Below are positions 1 to 8,824 of a stretch of 27,377 nucleotides of DNA, piece by piece. The notes under the pieces were generated by a model that made no database searches, was not told the origin of the DNA, and saw nothing but the letters and a program-made list of their open reading frames with translations. The stretch is from NCBI GenBank assembly GCA_025924845.1, contig JAICHN010000010.1, forward strand, positions 1 to 27,377, given 5' to 3'. The position numbers and the translations under genes were made by a program. How positions within the stretch are numbered: the stretch's first letter is position 1; each line of letters begins with the position of its first letter. The stretch comes from Chloroflexota bacterium (lineage in GTDB: Bacteria > Chloroflexota > UBA5177 > JANWHV01).

Positions 1-2
1 AG

Positions 3-179
3 GAGTATGAAGAGGGTGCGGGCCAGGGTACGCCAACCTTGCATAAGGAAATTCTCGGCTCTCAGTGTCAGAACCTGATGTATGCCCACTTTACCTTTGA
101 CCCCTCTTTTCGAGTGGTGACCAGCCGGGGGGAGCGCTGCACCATTATCACGCGCGCCGAATACGAGGCGGAGTCGTGA
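3..179 (+). CDS. 3' end of an unidentified protein (partial)
   Basis: An open frame runs from the window edge to the TGA at 177-179 and gives the last 58 residues of a protein. It has ordinary composition, with a stretch LMYAHFTFDPSFRVV and the end TRAEYEAES. I do not recognise the family. The 61 nt to the next gene carry no obvious terminator, so it may be co-transcribed with the DtxR-type regulator. The start lies outside the window. A chance open frame is possible, but the length and balanced composition favour a real C-terminus. Confidence 0.5.
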   Translation, partial: EYEEGAGQGTPTLHKEILGSQCQNLMYAHFTFDPSFRVVTSRGERCTIITRAEYEAES

Positions 180-240
180 AACGTGGTTGGATCAGGGCGG
201 CTGTGTCGAGGCAACAATGTGGCCGGAGGATGAACCACGG

Positions 241-939
241 ATGAGCAACGTGACCGCCGATTATCTGGAGACGATCTATAACGTGACCATGGAAGGCGAC
301 GAAGTGATCGCCGCTCGTTTGGCCGAGAAGTTTGATGTGTCTCCGCCAAACGTGGCGACCATTTTGGGGCGGATGGAGCAGCAGGGGCTGATCAGGCGGG
401 ACGAGCGCAAAGCAGTGGGCCTTACCGAGGAGGGCCGAGCGCGGGCGGAGGCCGCGCTGCGCCGGCATCGACTTTCCGAGCGATTTTTGCTTGAGGTGCT
501 CGGCCTGGATTGGATCACGGCGCACGAGGAGGCCCATCACCTGGAGCATGGCATCACGCCGGAGATCGAGGAGCATATGGATGTGGTGCTGGGTCATCCC
601 ACTACCTGTCCGCACGGCAATCCCATTCCCGGTGGCGTACCCGATGCGGCCGGCTACTTAAGGGACCAGCACGCCTTCCGCCTCGACGCGGCGGCCGATG
701 GCCTGCCCGTCAGAGTGGTCTGCGTGTCCGAAGTGGTAGAGGACGAGACGGCCCTGCTCCACTATGTTGGACAGAAGGGGCTGCGGCCGGGCGCGGCGCT
801 CACGATCCGCGATCGCGAACCGGGCGGCGCGCTCACCGTGGATCTGGGGGCGCGGACGGTCACCGTGGGCGCCGATCTGGCGCACAAAGTGTGGGTACGC
901 GCCGCTCCAGAAGCAATGGGTGGAAACATGGTACCCTGA
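241..939 (+). CDS. DtxR/MntR-family metal-dependent transcriptional regulator
   Basis: This is a metal-sensing repressor of iron or manganese genes. From the ATG at 241 it has 232 residues. An N-terminal winged helix (about 1-65, TADYLETIY through GLTEEGRARAE) is followed by the metal-binding/dimerisation domain with HRLSERFLLEVLG, the ligand segment EEAHHLEHGI and the family signature HPTTCPHGNPIPGG. A C-terminal SH3-like FeoA domain occupies about 148-215 (GQKGLRPGAALTIRDREPGG). At the position of the IdeR/DtxR cysteine ligand there is His (AHHLEH), so Mn versus Fe cannot be decided. Start: GGAGG at 225-229 serves 241. An ATG at 217 behind GAGG is the alternative and adds eight residues. 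The targets are not visible; the downstream membrane gene is the nearest candidate. Confidence 0.9.
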   Translation: MSNVTADYLETIYNVTMEGDEVIAARLAEKFDVSPPNVATILGRMEQQGLIRRDERKAVGLTEEGRARAEAALRRHRLSERFLLEVLGLDWITAHEEAHHLEHGITPEIEEHMDVVLGHPTTCPHGNPIPGGVPDAAGYLRDQHAFRLDAAADGLPVRVVCVSEVVEDETALLHYVGQKGLRPGAALTIRDREPGGALTVDLGARTVTVGADLAHKVWVRAAPEAMGGNMVP

Positions 940-950
940 TCTGGACCCCG

Positions 951-973
951 GACGGGGGTTGCCCCGCCCCGTC
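951..973 (+). terminator. Candidate hairpin terminator after the DtxR-type gene
   Basis: GACGGGG (951-957) and CCCCGTC (967-973) form a perfect 7-bp stem with a 9-nt loop, followed by TTCT. It lies 12 nt after the regulator stop. The T-tract is short, so strength is uncertain. Confidence 0.45.
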
Positions 974-1011
974 TTCTGGGCTCGGCGCATCAGGTGAGGA
1001 GAGCGACGGCG

Positions 1012-1743
1012 GTGGGCTATCCATTATTTGTTTTCGTAATCAGCAGCATTTTCTTTCTCGCGGTGGCGCGCCAGTACGTGCAGCGTAGGCGGCCCCACCA
1101 ACTAGCCTGGGCGCTATCGCTGGCGTCGGCGGTCGGCGGCTCGTTTGCATACGTGATTTTCTTGGCGGCCGATAAGTCCGAGCTGGCCTTCCGCCTCTAC
1201 TACGTATTCGGGGCCCTCCTTACCGCACCTCTGCTCGGTCTGGGCAGCATTCTGATCATTTCACGCGACGCGCGTGCCCTGGAGCGGGCACGCTGGGTTA
1301 TCTATATAGTGAGCGCGGCGTGCGTCGTGGGAACCCTGGTCCTCTTGACCAACCCCATCGATCTCAAGGTTCTGCACCAACTGAACGGCGGGCCGGGCAC
1401 GAATCCTGACGTGTATACGGCGGCTTCGGGCAAGGCCTTCGTGATCGTGCTCAACATCTTCGGTGCTGTCGCCGTGGTCGGCGTGGCTATATATTCGGCG
1501 TGGCAACTCTACAAGCGACACGGTTCGCGTCGTCTGGTGGCGGCGAACGTCGTGATCGCGTTGGGCACCTATGTCATTTCCCAGGCAGGGGGAATGGCTC
1601 GCACGGATCACGGTGTGGGCTTGTTCTGGCTGACCATGGCCATCGGCTGGGTCGTCTTATTCTCCGGTTTCCTGCTCACCTTCAACCTCCATCGCGATGT
1701 GCCGGCACCGGCGGCAGCGGCGCCGGCCGTTGCCCGATCCTGA
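1012..1743 (+). CDS. Seven-helix integral membrane protein, unknown function
   Basis: About 243 residues with seven hydrophobic spans: PLFVFVISSIFFLAVA, ALSLASAVGGSFAYVIFLA, YVFGALLTAPLLGLGSILI, WVIYIVSAACVVGTLVLL, AFVIVLNIFGAVAVVGVAIY, LVAANVVIALGTYVI and LFWLTMAIGWVVLFSGFLL. Loops are short and a proline/alanine-rich tail is probably cytoplasmic. No catalytic motif is visible. I do not recognise a named family; the seven-span layout resembles sensor or receptor membrane domains, but no signalling domain is attached. I chose the GTG at 1012 because AGGAG (997-1001) lies 10 nt before it; the GTG at 994 would sit upstream of that ribosome-binding site. It follows the metalloregulator in the same direction, but a hairpin separates them. 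Confidence 0.7.
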   Translation: MGYPLFVFVISSIFFLAVARQYVQRRRPHQLAWALSLASAVGGSFAYVIFLAADKSELAFRLYYVFGALLTAPLLGLGSILIISRDARALERARWVIYIVSAACVVGTLVLLTNPIDLKVLHQLNGGPGTNPDVYTAASGKAFVIVLNIFGAVAVVGVAIYSAWQLYKRHGSRRLVAANVVIALGTYVISQAGGMARTDHGVGLFWLTMAIGWVVLFSGFLLTFNLHRDVPAPAAAAPAVARS

Positions 1744-1859
1744 CTGAATCCAGGTTTGTTCCGCGGGGCGAGGGTGGTGTGACCTTGCGCCCGCGCCGGC
1801 GGTCGCGAGGTAGATATGAGGGCAACCGCGGTCGCGGGGTGGCTCCGGGGTCTGCCCCC

Positions 1860-2678
1860 TTACTCTCGGGGCCGCCTTACCTCGTACAGCAGGATGGATG
1901 CCGCTACCGCCAGGTTGAGCGAGCCGGCCGTGCCCTGCATGGGGATTCGTACCGTATGACCACAGGAGTCAAATAGCTCGGGCGGGAGACCTCGGCCCTC
2001 ACTGCCCAGCAGCAACAGGCACGGCGTCGGCAGGGGCGCCTCCCAGTGCGCACGCTCGGCACGCTCGGACGTGCCGATCACTGCTACCCCGTGCGACTTG
2101 GCCCAGGCAAATACGGCAGCGGCTCGCTCGCAACGGACGATCGGTACGCTGAAGATCGTGCCCATACTTGCCTTTACCGCGGTGGGATGGTAGGGGTCTG
2201 TCGCATTGCCGACCACGATCAGACCACTGCCTTCCACCGCGTCAATGGTGCGAAGAATGGCGCCGAGGTTGCCTGGGTTGCCAATTTCGTATAGGGCAAC
2301 GTAAACAGAGCGCCGATTCGGCCGCAGCGTCTCGATGGGTGCGGGAGCGGCGCGCACGATCGCCGCGAGTCCTGACGGATGGTCTCGATCGCAAAACCGG
2401 GCAAAGACTGGTGCGCTGAACTCCGCCACGCGGATGCCCCGGAGCTGGGCGTCGCGGACCGCCGATGCCGCCGCGTCGCTGGTCAGCAAGTCGGGAGCGG
2501 TGAGGAGTACCTCGATATCGACCCGCTGGTCGAGCGCCTGCCATACCGGTCGGATGCCCTCAACTAAAACCGCGCCCTGCTCCTCACGAGCCTTGCGTTG
2601 AGCCAGCGACCGCGCGCGCCGCGCCAAGTCGTTTCCGTGGCTCGTGATCGGCACCGGAGAATCCGTGTCCAATGGCAA
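1860..2678 (-). CDS. TrmH/SpoU-family RNA 2'-O-methyltransferase
   Basis: This is an S-adenosylmethionine-dependent ribose methyltransferase of the SPOUT (trefoil-knot) superfamily acting on tRNA or rRNA. The N-terminal part has the substrate-binding RNA-binding domain (SLAQRKAREEQGAVLVEGIRP, then a HPSGLAAIV segment). The C-terminal catalytic part has the three SpoU motifs: NPGNLGAILRT, LLLGSEGRGLPPEL and IPMQGTAGSLNLAVAASILL. The target nucleotide cannot be told from sequence. The open frame continues to an ATG at 2822, but that would overlap the upstream hydrolase by 75 nt with no homology in the extension. A non-ATG start (TTG at 2678 or GTG at 2654) fits the family length of about 265-275 residues. 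The ribosome-binding site is weak for either. Likely co-transcribed with the hydrolase upstream. Confidence 0.88.
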   Translation of the reverse strand: MPLDTDSPVPITSHGNDLARRARSLAQRKAREEQGAVLVEGIRPVWQALDQRVDIEVLLTAPDLLTSDAAASAVRDAQLRGIRVAEFSAPVFARFCDRDHPSGLAAIVRAAPAPIETLRPNRRSVYVALYEIGNPGNLGAILRTIDAVEGSGLIVVGNATDPYHPTAVKASMGTIFSVPIVRCERAAAVFAWAKSHGVAVIGTSERAERAHWEAPLPTPCLLLLGSEGRGLPPELFDSCGHTVRIPMQGTAGSLNLAVAASILLYEVRRPRE

Positions 2679-2746
2679 GATTCTATCTTGATCCTTCCCA
2701 GATCCCGCTTCTTTAGCGCGTTCTGGATTGCCCCACTCGGCTTCGG

Positions 2747-3499
2747 TCAGTGGGCTAATACGAAGGGGCGCGCGGGCGTCTGCCGGGCCGCCTCCACCAG
2801 CGCACCGAAAAACCCAAGCCACCGTGCATCATTTTGATACAGATGCTCGGGGTGGCACTGGACGGCAACCACGAAGCGCGCGTCGGCAAGCTCAATCGCT
2901 TCCACCGAGCCGTCACCCGATCGAGCAGTGACCACGAAGCCGGGAGCGACCATATCGACTGCCTGGTGATGCATACTATTCGCCTGGATGCGGTCGGTGC
3001 CGAGAGCCGCCGCCAGCCTGGAGCTTGGCTCCAGGGAAAGAGTATGGACGGGCCGCGGCGGTTCGGGGTTAGAAGCGCGGTGATCTTCTCCGCCGGGGCG
3101 CTGGAGCGTGAGATCCTGAATCAGGGTGCCGCCCCAGGCAACATTGATCAGTTGGATTCCACGGCAGATACCGAGAATGGGCGTGGTCGAAGACCGGGCT
3201 AAGTCGGCCAGGGCGAATTCGGTGGCGTCACGGTCCTCATCGATCCGCTCGCAGCCCTCGTGAACCGCTTGCCCATAGCGTCGCGGGTGGATATCGACGC
3301 CGCCCGTGAAGAGCAGGCCGTCGAGCCGGGGGAACACAGCCGCTGCTGCCTCGGGGTCTCCGAGGCTGGGAATCAGGACCGGGCTGCCGCCCGCCGCCGC
3401 GATGGCGCGGCAGTACACGGCGCCGACCGTGAATCGGTCCATGGTGCCGGATTCCGCCGCCGTAATGGTCGAGGTGGTCAAGCCGATCAGCGGGCGCAT
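2747..3499 (-). CDS. Peptidase C26 family, class I glutamine amidotransferase-like gamma-glutamyl hydrolase
   Basis: A 250-residue cytoplasmic hydrolase of the PuuD/gamma-glutamyl-GABA hydrolase type. These enzymes cleave gamma-glutamyl amide bonds, for example in putrescine breakdown. The class I amidotransferase triad is intact: nucleophile Cys112 in GICRG, then His216 and Glu218 in QCHPEH. Other family marks are the N-terminal RPLIGLTTS, the oxyanion segment LLFTGGVDIHP with its GG pair, and NSMHHQAVD. The ATG at 3499 has GGAG five nucleotides upstream. No polyamine genes are nearby, so the substrate is unproven. The gene leads a two-gene unit with the RNA methyltransferase downstream. Confidence 0.88.
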   Translation of the reverse strand: MRPLIGLTTSTITAAESGTMDRFTVGAVYCRAIAAAGGSPVLIPSLGDPEAAAAVFPRLDGLLFTGGVDIHPRRYGQAVHEGCERIDEDRDATEFALADLARSSTTPILGICRGIQLINVAWGGTLIQDLTLQRPGGEDHRASNPEPPRPVHTLSLEPSSRLAAALGTDRIQANSMHHQAVDMVAPGFVVTARSGDGSVEAIELADARFVVAVQCHPEHLYQNDARWLGFFGALVEAARQTPARPFVLAH

Positions 3500-3582
3500 A
3501 TGGGCTCCAAACTACTGCGATCGGTCGCCGAAAACCGCCGGTTTCGTTGATTTCAGTGTAGCAGGGACGCCGAGCAGCCGGT

Positions 3583-3602
3583 CCCGCGAATTCAGTCGCG
3601 GG
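3583..3602. repeat. Perfect 7-bp inverted repeat (hairpin or operator)
   Basis: CCCGCGA (3583-3589) and TCGCGGG (3596-3602) flank a 6-nt loop, about 85 nt upstream of the hydrolase start. There is no T-tract on either side, so it is more likely an operator or leader structure than a terminator. Confidence 0.4.
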
Positions 3603-3909
3603 CTGCCGATCACAAAACTTCGGCGCGCCCGCCGAAGCTGGAAATGCAAGAAGGCCGGCGACAATCGCTCCCTCAAGCGTTCGCCGCCGACCTAATGGAG
3701 TCCGTGCGCCGGCCTCCTGGTTTCTTACGGAAGAATGCCGGGAAGTCAACCCCCCTCAAGATAGACCTTCCGGCACTCAGTCCGTATGTATACTGTGACA
3801 GAATTGGCTCCCATGCACATCCCCCGATAGTTCTATTGCGAGATAGACAAAGGTACTATTGGAGCGTTATTTGGGCGAATCGGGAGCCGAACCGGGCGAT
3901 CAGGCGCCG

Positions 3910-3944
3910 GTGTGGCACTTCCCGGCCGTGTGTGGCACTATAAT
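3910..3944 (+). promoter_or_regulatory. coxS promoter with tandem 10-bp repeat
   Basis: A consensus -10 TATAAT lies at 3939-3944, 119 nt before coxS. There is no good -35; the expected position reads CACTTC. Instead GTGTGGCACT occurs twice, at 3910-3919 and 3930-3939, exactly 20 bp apart, so both copies face the same side of the helix. The first covers the -35 position and the second touches the -10. This suggests two tandem regulator sites; repression or activation cannot be decided. Confidence 0.5.
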
Positions 3945-4063
3945 AAACGCACGCGGCGCGAGCTTCCGGATTGGGAGGCAGGGGCGAGAGCGGTCAGGCG
4001 CGTTCTCCGCGACGTGGGAGCAGACCGGGCGATGAGTGGGCAAAACGGACGCGGGAGGACTTG

Positions 4064-4555
<492 letters not shown>

Positions 4556-4611
4556 TCTCGATGTCCACGATTCGGTGACCCCGGCATGCGTATGCGGAGA
4601 GGAGAGCGTAC

Positions 4612-6975
4612 ATGGCTGCCATTGCACCGCTCATCGGCCAGAGCGTCAAGCGCAAGGAGGATCCGCGCCTCATTACCGGTCAGGGGCGTTACCTCGACGA
4701 CATCCATCTGCCTCGTACAGCCCACGCGGTGGTGCTGCGCAGTCCTCATGCGCATGCCAGAATTATCTCCATAGACAGCAGCCGGGCCGAGGCGCTGCCG
4801 GGCGTGGTGGCTGTGTACACCGGGGCCGACCTCAAGGACACAGTGAACCCCCTGCCCTGCGCGTTCCCGGCTGGGGGGACGCAAACCAACTTGCCTCCGC
4901 ATCGCGCGCTAGCAGTGGACACGGTGCGCTACGTCGGCGATGGCGTGGCGGTAGTAGTGGCGGAGGACAGCTATATTGCTCAGGATGCTCTGGATCTAAT
5001 CGATGTCGAGTACGAGGTTCTTCCGGTGGTGGTGGATGCCGAGAAGGCGCTCGCTCCGGGGGCGCCCCAGCTGCATGAGGAGGCGCCCGGCAATCTGTGC
5101 ATGCAGTGGACGGCGGGTGACAAGGAGAAGACCGACCAGGCGTTCGCCGACGCCGAAGTCGTGGTCAAGCACCGCATCGTCAATCAGCGCTTGATCGCTA
5201 ATCCCATGGAGACGCGGGGGGCACTCGCCAATTACGATCCCGGCACCGAAGAGTTCACTCTTTGGTGTACAAGCCAGAATCCGCATGTCCACAAGTTGCT
5301 GCTGGCCGCCTTCGTACTCGGCATCCCCGAGCATAAAATGCGGGTAATCGCGCCCGAGGTTGGGGGCGGTTTTGGCAGCAAGATCTTCCTGTACCCCGAC
5401 ATGGCCATTGTCTGTTGGCTCGCCAGGAAACTGACGCGTCCCGTAAAGTTCGTGGAGACCCGCTCCGAAAACTACGTCGCCTCGCAGCACGGCCGAGACC
5501 ACATTCAATACGTCGAGCTGGCGGCGAAACGCGACGGCACGGTGACCGGGCTTCGCGTGCGGTCCCTGGCAAACCTCGGCGCCTACCTCTCGACTGCCGC
5601 GCCCGGCATCCCGACCACCCTGTTTGGGCGCCTGGTTTCCGGAGCCTACCGCATTCCGGCCATCTCGGTGGAGGTGGACGGGGTGTTCACCAACACGCCG
5701 TTGGTCGATGCCTATCGGGGAGCGGGACGCCCCGAGGCGACCTTCCTGACCGAGCGCATGATGGACCTCCTTGCCTATGAGTTGCACATGGATCCGGCGG
5801 ACGTGCGGCGGAAGAACTTTATCCCGCCCGAGGCGTTCCCCTATTCACCCGCCGACCTGGGCCTGGTCCCGTATGACAGCGGCAACTACGCGCCCGCGCT
5901 CGATCTGGCGCTCGAAGTCGTAAACTATCATGAACTACGCCGCGAGCAGGCCGAAGCACGGAAGCAGGGCCGTCTGCTGGGGATCGGGCTGAGCAGCTAC
6001 ATCGAGATTTGCGGACTGGCCCCCTCGGCCTGGATGCAGCGCCAGGGTTGGGGCGCTCCGCTCTTCGAGAGTGCGCTCATCCGCGTGGTGGCCACGGGCA
6101 AGATCACCGCCATTACCGGCTCATCCTCCCACGGCCAGGGTCATGAAACCACCTTCGCCCAGATTGTAGCGGACCAATTCGGCGTGGGCCTGGAGGACGT
6201 GGAAATTATCCACGGCGATACGCAGGGTGCACCGTTTGGACTGGGAACTTACGGCAGTCGGAGCCTGGCCGTGGGTGGCGGCGCCATGGTCCGTTCGATC
6301 GAGAAGATCAAGGAAAAACTGATCGCAATCGGCGCCCATCTTCTGGAGGCGGCGCCCGAGGATGTGGAATACGCGGATGGTGGAGTAAGGGTCAAGGGCG
6401 CGCCCGGGCGCAGCAAGTCCTTCGGTGACCTGGCAATGGCGGCGTGGATGTATACGTCGCTCCCCACTGGTATGGAAGCCGGGTTGGAGGCGACCAGCTA
6501 TTACGATCCGCCGGACTGCACGTTTCCGTTTGGTACCCATGCTTGCGTAGTGGAAGTTGACCCGGACACCGGTAAGGTGACAATCGTTCGGTATGTCGCG
6601 GTGGATGACGTCGGGACGGTGATCAATCCCATGATCGTGGATGGCCAATTCCACGGCGGCATTGCCCAGGGTATCGGCCAAGCGCTTTACGAAGGCGCCG
6701 TGTATGATGATGATGGGCAATTGAAATCCGGCTCGATGATGGATTATGCCGTGCCCAAGGCATCGTTCTTACCCATGTACGAAACACATCGCACGGTCAC
6801 GCCATCGCCGCACAGTCCGTTTGGGGCCAAGGGCGCGGGTGAGGCGGGGACGATCGCCTCCACTCCCGCCGTGGTAAACGCGGTGGTGGATGCGCTGTCG
6901 CACCTTGGCGTGCGCGATCTTCAGATGCCGATTACGTCGCAACGCGTATGGTCGGCGCTTCAGGCGGCAAAGTAA
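4612..6975 (+). CDS. coxL: Form II CO dehydrogenase-like / aldehyde-xanthine oxidase-family molybdopterin subunit
   Basis: The catalytic subunit, 787 residues, of normal family length. It binds molybdopterin cytosine dinucleotide and carries out hydroxylation at Mo. The N-terminal domain (about 1-130, QSVKRKEDPRLITGQGRYLDD) is followed by the Mo-binding regions with GGGFGSK and GQGHETTFAQI. The catalytic glutamate is Glu744 in GAKGAGEAG. The loop that marks true CO dehydrogenase (form I, AYxCSFR) here reads AYRGAGR at 367-373, the form II signature. By established knowledge, form II proteins include enzymes not shown to oxidise CO, so the substrate may be CO, a purine, an aldehyde or another N-heterocycle. 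Good ribosome-binding site (GGAGAGGAGA) before the ATG. The symbol follows annotation custom for the family. Confidence 0.92.
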   Translation: MAAIAPLIGQSVKRKEDPRLITGQGRYLDDIHLPRTAHAVVLRSPHAHARIISIDSSRAEALPGVVAVYTGADLKDTVNPLPCAFPAGGTQTNLPPHRALAVDTVRYVGDGVAVVVAEDSYIAQDALDLIDVEYEVLPVVVDAEKALAPGAPQLHEEAPGNLCMQWTAGDKEKTDQAFADAEVVVKHRIVNQRLIANPMETRGALANYDPGTEEFTLWCTSQNPHVHKLLLAAFVLGIPEHKMRVIAPEVGGGFGSKIFLYPDMAIVCWLARKLTRPVKFVETRSENYVASQHGRDHIQYVELAAKRDGTVTGLRVRSLANLGAYLSTAAPGIPTTLFGRLVSGAYRIPAISVEVDGVFTNTPLVDAYRGAGRPEATFLTERMMDLLAYELHMDPADVRRKNFIPPEAFPYSPADLGLVPYDSGNYAPALDLALEVVNYHELRREQAEARKQGRLLGIGLSSYIEICGLAPSAWMQRQGWGAPLFESALIRVVATGKITAITGSSSHGQGHETTFAQIVADQFGVGLEDVEIIHGDTQGAPFGLGTYGSRSLAVGGGAMVRSIEKIKEKLIAIGAHLLEAAPEDVEYADGGVRVKGAPGRSKSFGDLAMAAWMYTSLPTGMEAGLEATSYYDPPDCTFPFGTHACVVEVDPDTGKVTIVRYVAVDDVGTVINPMIVDGQFHGGIAQGIGQALYEGAVYDDDGQLKSGSMMDYAVPKASFLPMYETHRTVTPSPHSPFGAKGAGEAGTIASTPAVVNAVVDALSHLGVRDLQMPITSQRVWSALQAAK

Positions 6976-6984
6976 GGAGAAGTC

Positions 6985-7857
6985 ATGTATCCGGTAGAGT
7001 TTGAGTACCAGGCCCCCGGCACGGTGGCCGAGGCGGTGGCCCTTCTGGAACAGAACGAGGACGCCAAGATTCTGGCCGGAGGACATAGCCTCCTGCCCAT
7101 GCTCAAGTTGCGCCTCTCGCAGCCTTCCCTAGTGGTGGATATTGGACGGATTCCCGATCTCTCCGCCATCACCGAGGAGGGTGATTCGCTTCGGCTTGGC
7201 GCGATGACCACGCAGGTGATGATTCAAGATTCCGATCTGGTACGCCGACGCGCGCCTTTGCTGGCCGAGACCGCCAGCCACGTGGGTGACCCCCAGGTAC
7301 GTAACCGGGGCACGATCGGCGGCACGCTGGCGCACGGCGATCCGGCGGCCGACCAGACGGCGGCCTTTCTCGCTCTGGGCGGCAGCGTCGTGGTAGTGGG
7401 ACCGTCGGGCGAGCGCGAAATCGCCGCCGATGACCTGTTCCTCGATATGATGACCACTGCTCTGGAACCGAATGAGGTGCTGATCAGCGTGCGCGTGCCG
7501 GTGCAAGGCGCCCATACCGGGTCCGCCTACGAGAAGTTCGCCAATCCGGCCTCAGGTTATGCCATCGCCGGGGTGGCGGCGGTGATTACGCTTGGCAACG
7601 ACGGAGTTTGCACCGGCGCTCGCGTGGCGATCACCGGAGTGGGCAGCAAGGCGACGCGCGCTTCCGGTGTGGAAGCAGCCTTGCAGGGCAAGCGCCTGGA
7701 CGATGCCGCCATTGCCGAGGCCGCCGAGCACGCCGCCGAGGGGTTGAGCCTGATCTCCGATCTTCACGCGAGCGAAGAGTATCGCGCCCACCTGGCGAAG
7801 GTCTGTACGCGACGGGCCGTGACGCGCGCCGCTGCGCGGGCCGCGGCGGGAAGCTGA
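6985..7857 (+). CDS. coxM: Molybdenum hydroxylase FAD-binding medium subunit
   Basis: The FAD subunit, 290 residues, of the same heterotrimer; it moves electrons from the 2Fe-2S clusters to the acceptor. The N-terminal FAD domain has AGGHSLLPMLKLRL (from about residue 31), the family's first flavin-binding motif. The second is NRGTIGGTLAHGDPAAD (about 107-123). The C-terminal CODH flavoprotein domain begins near 180 (SAYEKFANPASGYAIAGVAA). It starts 9 nt after coxL, with GGAG before the ATG, so the two are surely co-translated from one message. Gene order S-L-M is the form II order; form I operons are usually M-S-L. Confidence 0.93.
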   Translation: MYPVEFEYQAPGTVAEAVALLEQNEDAKILAGGHSLLPMLKLRLSQPSLVVDIGRIPDLSAITEEGDSLRLGAMTTQVMIQDSDLVRRRAPLLAETASHVGDPQVRNRGTIGGTLAHGDPAADQTAAFLALGGSVVVVGPSGEREIAADDLFLDMMTTALEPNEVLISVRVPVQGAHTGSAYEKFANPASGYAIAGVAAVITLGNDGVCTGARVAITGVGSKATRASGVEAALQGKRLDDAAIAEAAEHAAEGLSLISDLHASEEYRAHLAKVCTRRAVTRAAARAAAGS

Positions 7858-7862
7858 GTTCA

Positions 7863-8813
7863 ATGCCGGACAAAAGCCTATCGGATCCGGTACACGAGCG
7901 GCCGGGGAATCTATCCCCGGCCGCCGTGCTCAGTATCGATGCCTTGCAGGATGCCCTGTTGGCCCGTGCCTATGTAGCGGATCGCGGACTTGCTGTCGCC
8001 CTGCACCTCAGCTTGCGCCTGGGCAAGCCGCTGCTCCTGGAAGGCGAGGCCGGCGTAGGCAAGACGGAGACAGCAAAAGTGCTGGCCGATCTGGCGGGCG
8101 CCCGTTTGATCCGGCTTCAGTGCTACGAGGGCCTGGATGTAAATACGGCGGTCTACGAGTGGAATTACGCTCGTCAGATGCTGGAGATTCGCCTCCTGGA
8201 AGCGCAGGGGCGCGTCGATCAGGAGTCGCTGAAGGATGTGTTCAGCGGCGAATTCTTGGTTCGTCGGCCCCTGCTTCAGGCCATAGAGCACAACGATCCG
8301 GTGCCGCCGGTTCTGCTGATCGATGAACTCGATCGGGCGGACGCCGAGTTCGAGGCTTTTCTGCTCGAACTGCTCTCGGACTTCCAGATCACCATTCCCG
8401 AATTGGGTACGCTCACCGCACCGGTGCCGCCCATTGTCATACTTACCTCCAATCGCACCCGCGAGGTACATGACGCGCTGAAGCGGCGTTGCCTCTACCA
8501 CTGGATTGACTATCCGAGCATGGAAAAAGAGCGGCAGATTATCGGTCTGCGCGTGCCCGAGGCCGCCGGCGCGCTGGCGGGCCAGGTAAGCGCCTTCGTC
8601 CATCGCCTCCGTACGATGGATCTGTATAAGCAACCCGGTATCGCGGAGAGCCTCGACTGGGCGCGTGCCCTGGTCGCGCTCGATCAGAGCACGTTGTCAG
8701 CAGAGGTGGCTGATGAAACGCTGGGGTGCGTCCTGAAATATGAAGAGGATCTACACCGAATCAAGGGGGGTGCCGTCCGCACCATCCTGGCCGAGACGGC
8801 GGCGGGCGCCTGA
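7863..8813 (+). CDS. coxD: MoxR-type AAA+ ATPase, CoxD-like maturation factor
   Basis: A 316-residue AAA+ ATPase of the MoxR family. In Oligotropha the homologue CoxD is needed to build the Cu-S-Mo centre of CO dehydrogenase; in form II operons it presumably helps mature the Mo site. Walker A is GEAGVGKT at 61-68 and Walker B is LLIDELDRAD near 150-160. Sensor 1 is ILTSNRTRE and an arginine-finger-like segment is LKRRCLYHWIDYP. The ATG at 7863 lies 5 nt after coxM; the frame is open far upstream into coxM, but that part is a shadow. It pairs with the VWA protein downstream, as MoxR ATPases usually do. Confidence 0.9.
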   Translation: MPDKSLSDPVHERPGNLSPAAVLSIDALQDALLARAYVADRGLAVALHLSLRLGKPLLLEGEAGVGKTETAKVLADLAGARLIRLQCYEGLDVNTAVYEWNYARQMLEIRLLEAQGRVDQESLKDVFSGEFLVRRPLLQAIEHNDPVPPVLLIDELDRADAEFEAFLLELLSDFQITIPELGTLTAPVPPIVILTSNRTREVHDALKRRCLYHWIDYPSMEKERQIIGLRVPEAAGALAGQVSAFVHRLRTMDLYKQPGIAESLDWARALVALDQSTLSAEVADETLGCVLKYEEDLHRIKGGAVRTILAETAAGA

Positions 8814-8824
8814 CCGGGGACGAC

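Larger units (their letters stand above)
3500..4063. other. Long intergenic/leader region between divergent units
   Basis: About 560 nt separate the minus-strand hydrolase from coxS. I find no convincing gene; the open frame at 3644-3943 has no family resemblance and no good ribosome-binding site. It holds a perfect stem CCCGCGA/TCGCGGG (3583-3602), a TATACT hexamer at 3789-3794 without a matching -35, a distant 7-bp inverted repeat GGCTCCC/GGGAGCC (near 3807 and 3885), and the coxS promoter region with its tandem repeat (3910-3944). The part from about 3780 to 3900 is richer in A+T than its surroundings, as expected for a regulatory region. Confidence 0.6.

Noticed and set aside
2679..2822. 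N-terminal extension of the RNA methyltransferase to ATG 2822
   Set aside because: It overlaps the hydrolase gene by 75 nt and has no family homology.
3911..3930. Sigma-54 promoter suggested by TGGCAC
   Set aside because: No TTGC element at the required spacing downstream; a TATAAT is present instead.
3644..3943. 99-codon open frame upstream of coxS
   Set aside because: No family resemblance, no ribosome-binding site, and it overlaps the promoter elements; most likely chance.
3945..4063. Molybdenum-cofactor riboswitch in the coxS leader
   Set aside because: I could not find the conserved core or the pairing expected of that motif in the 119-nt leader.
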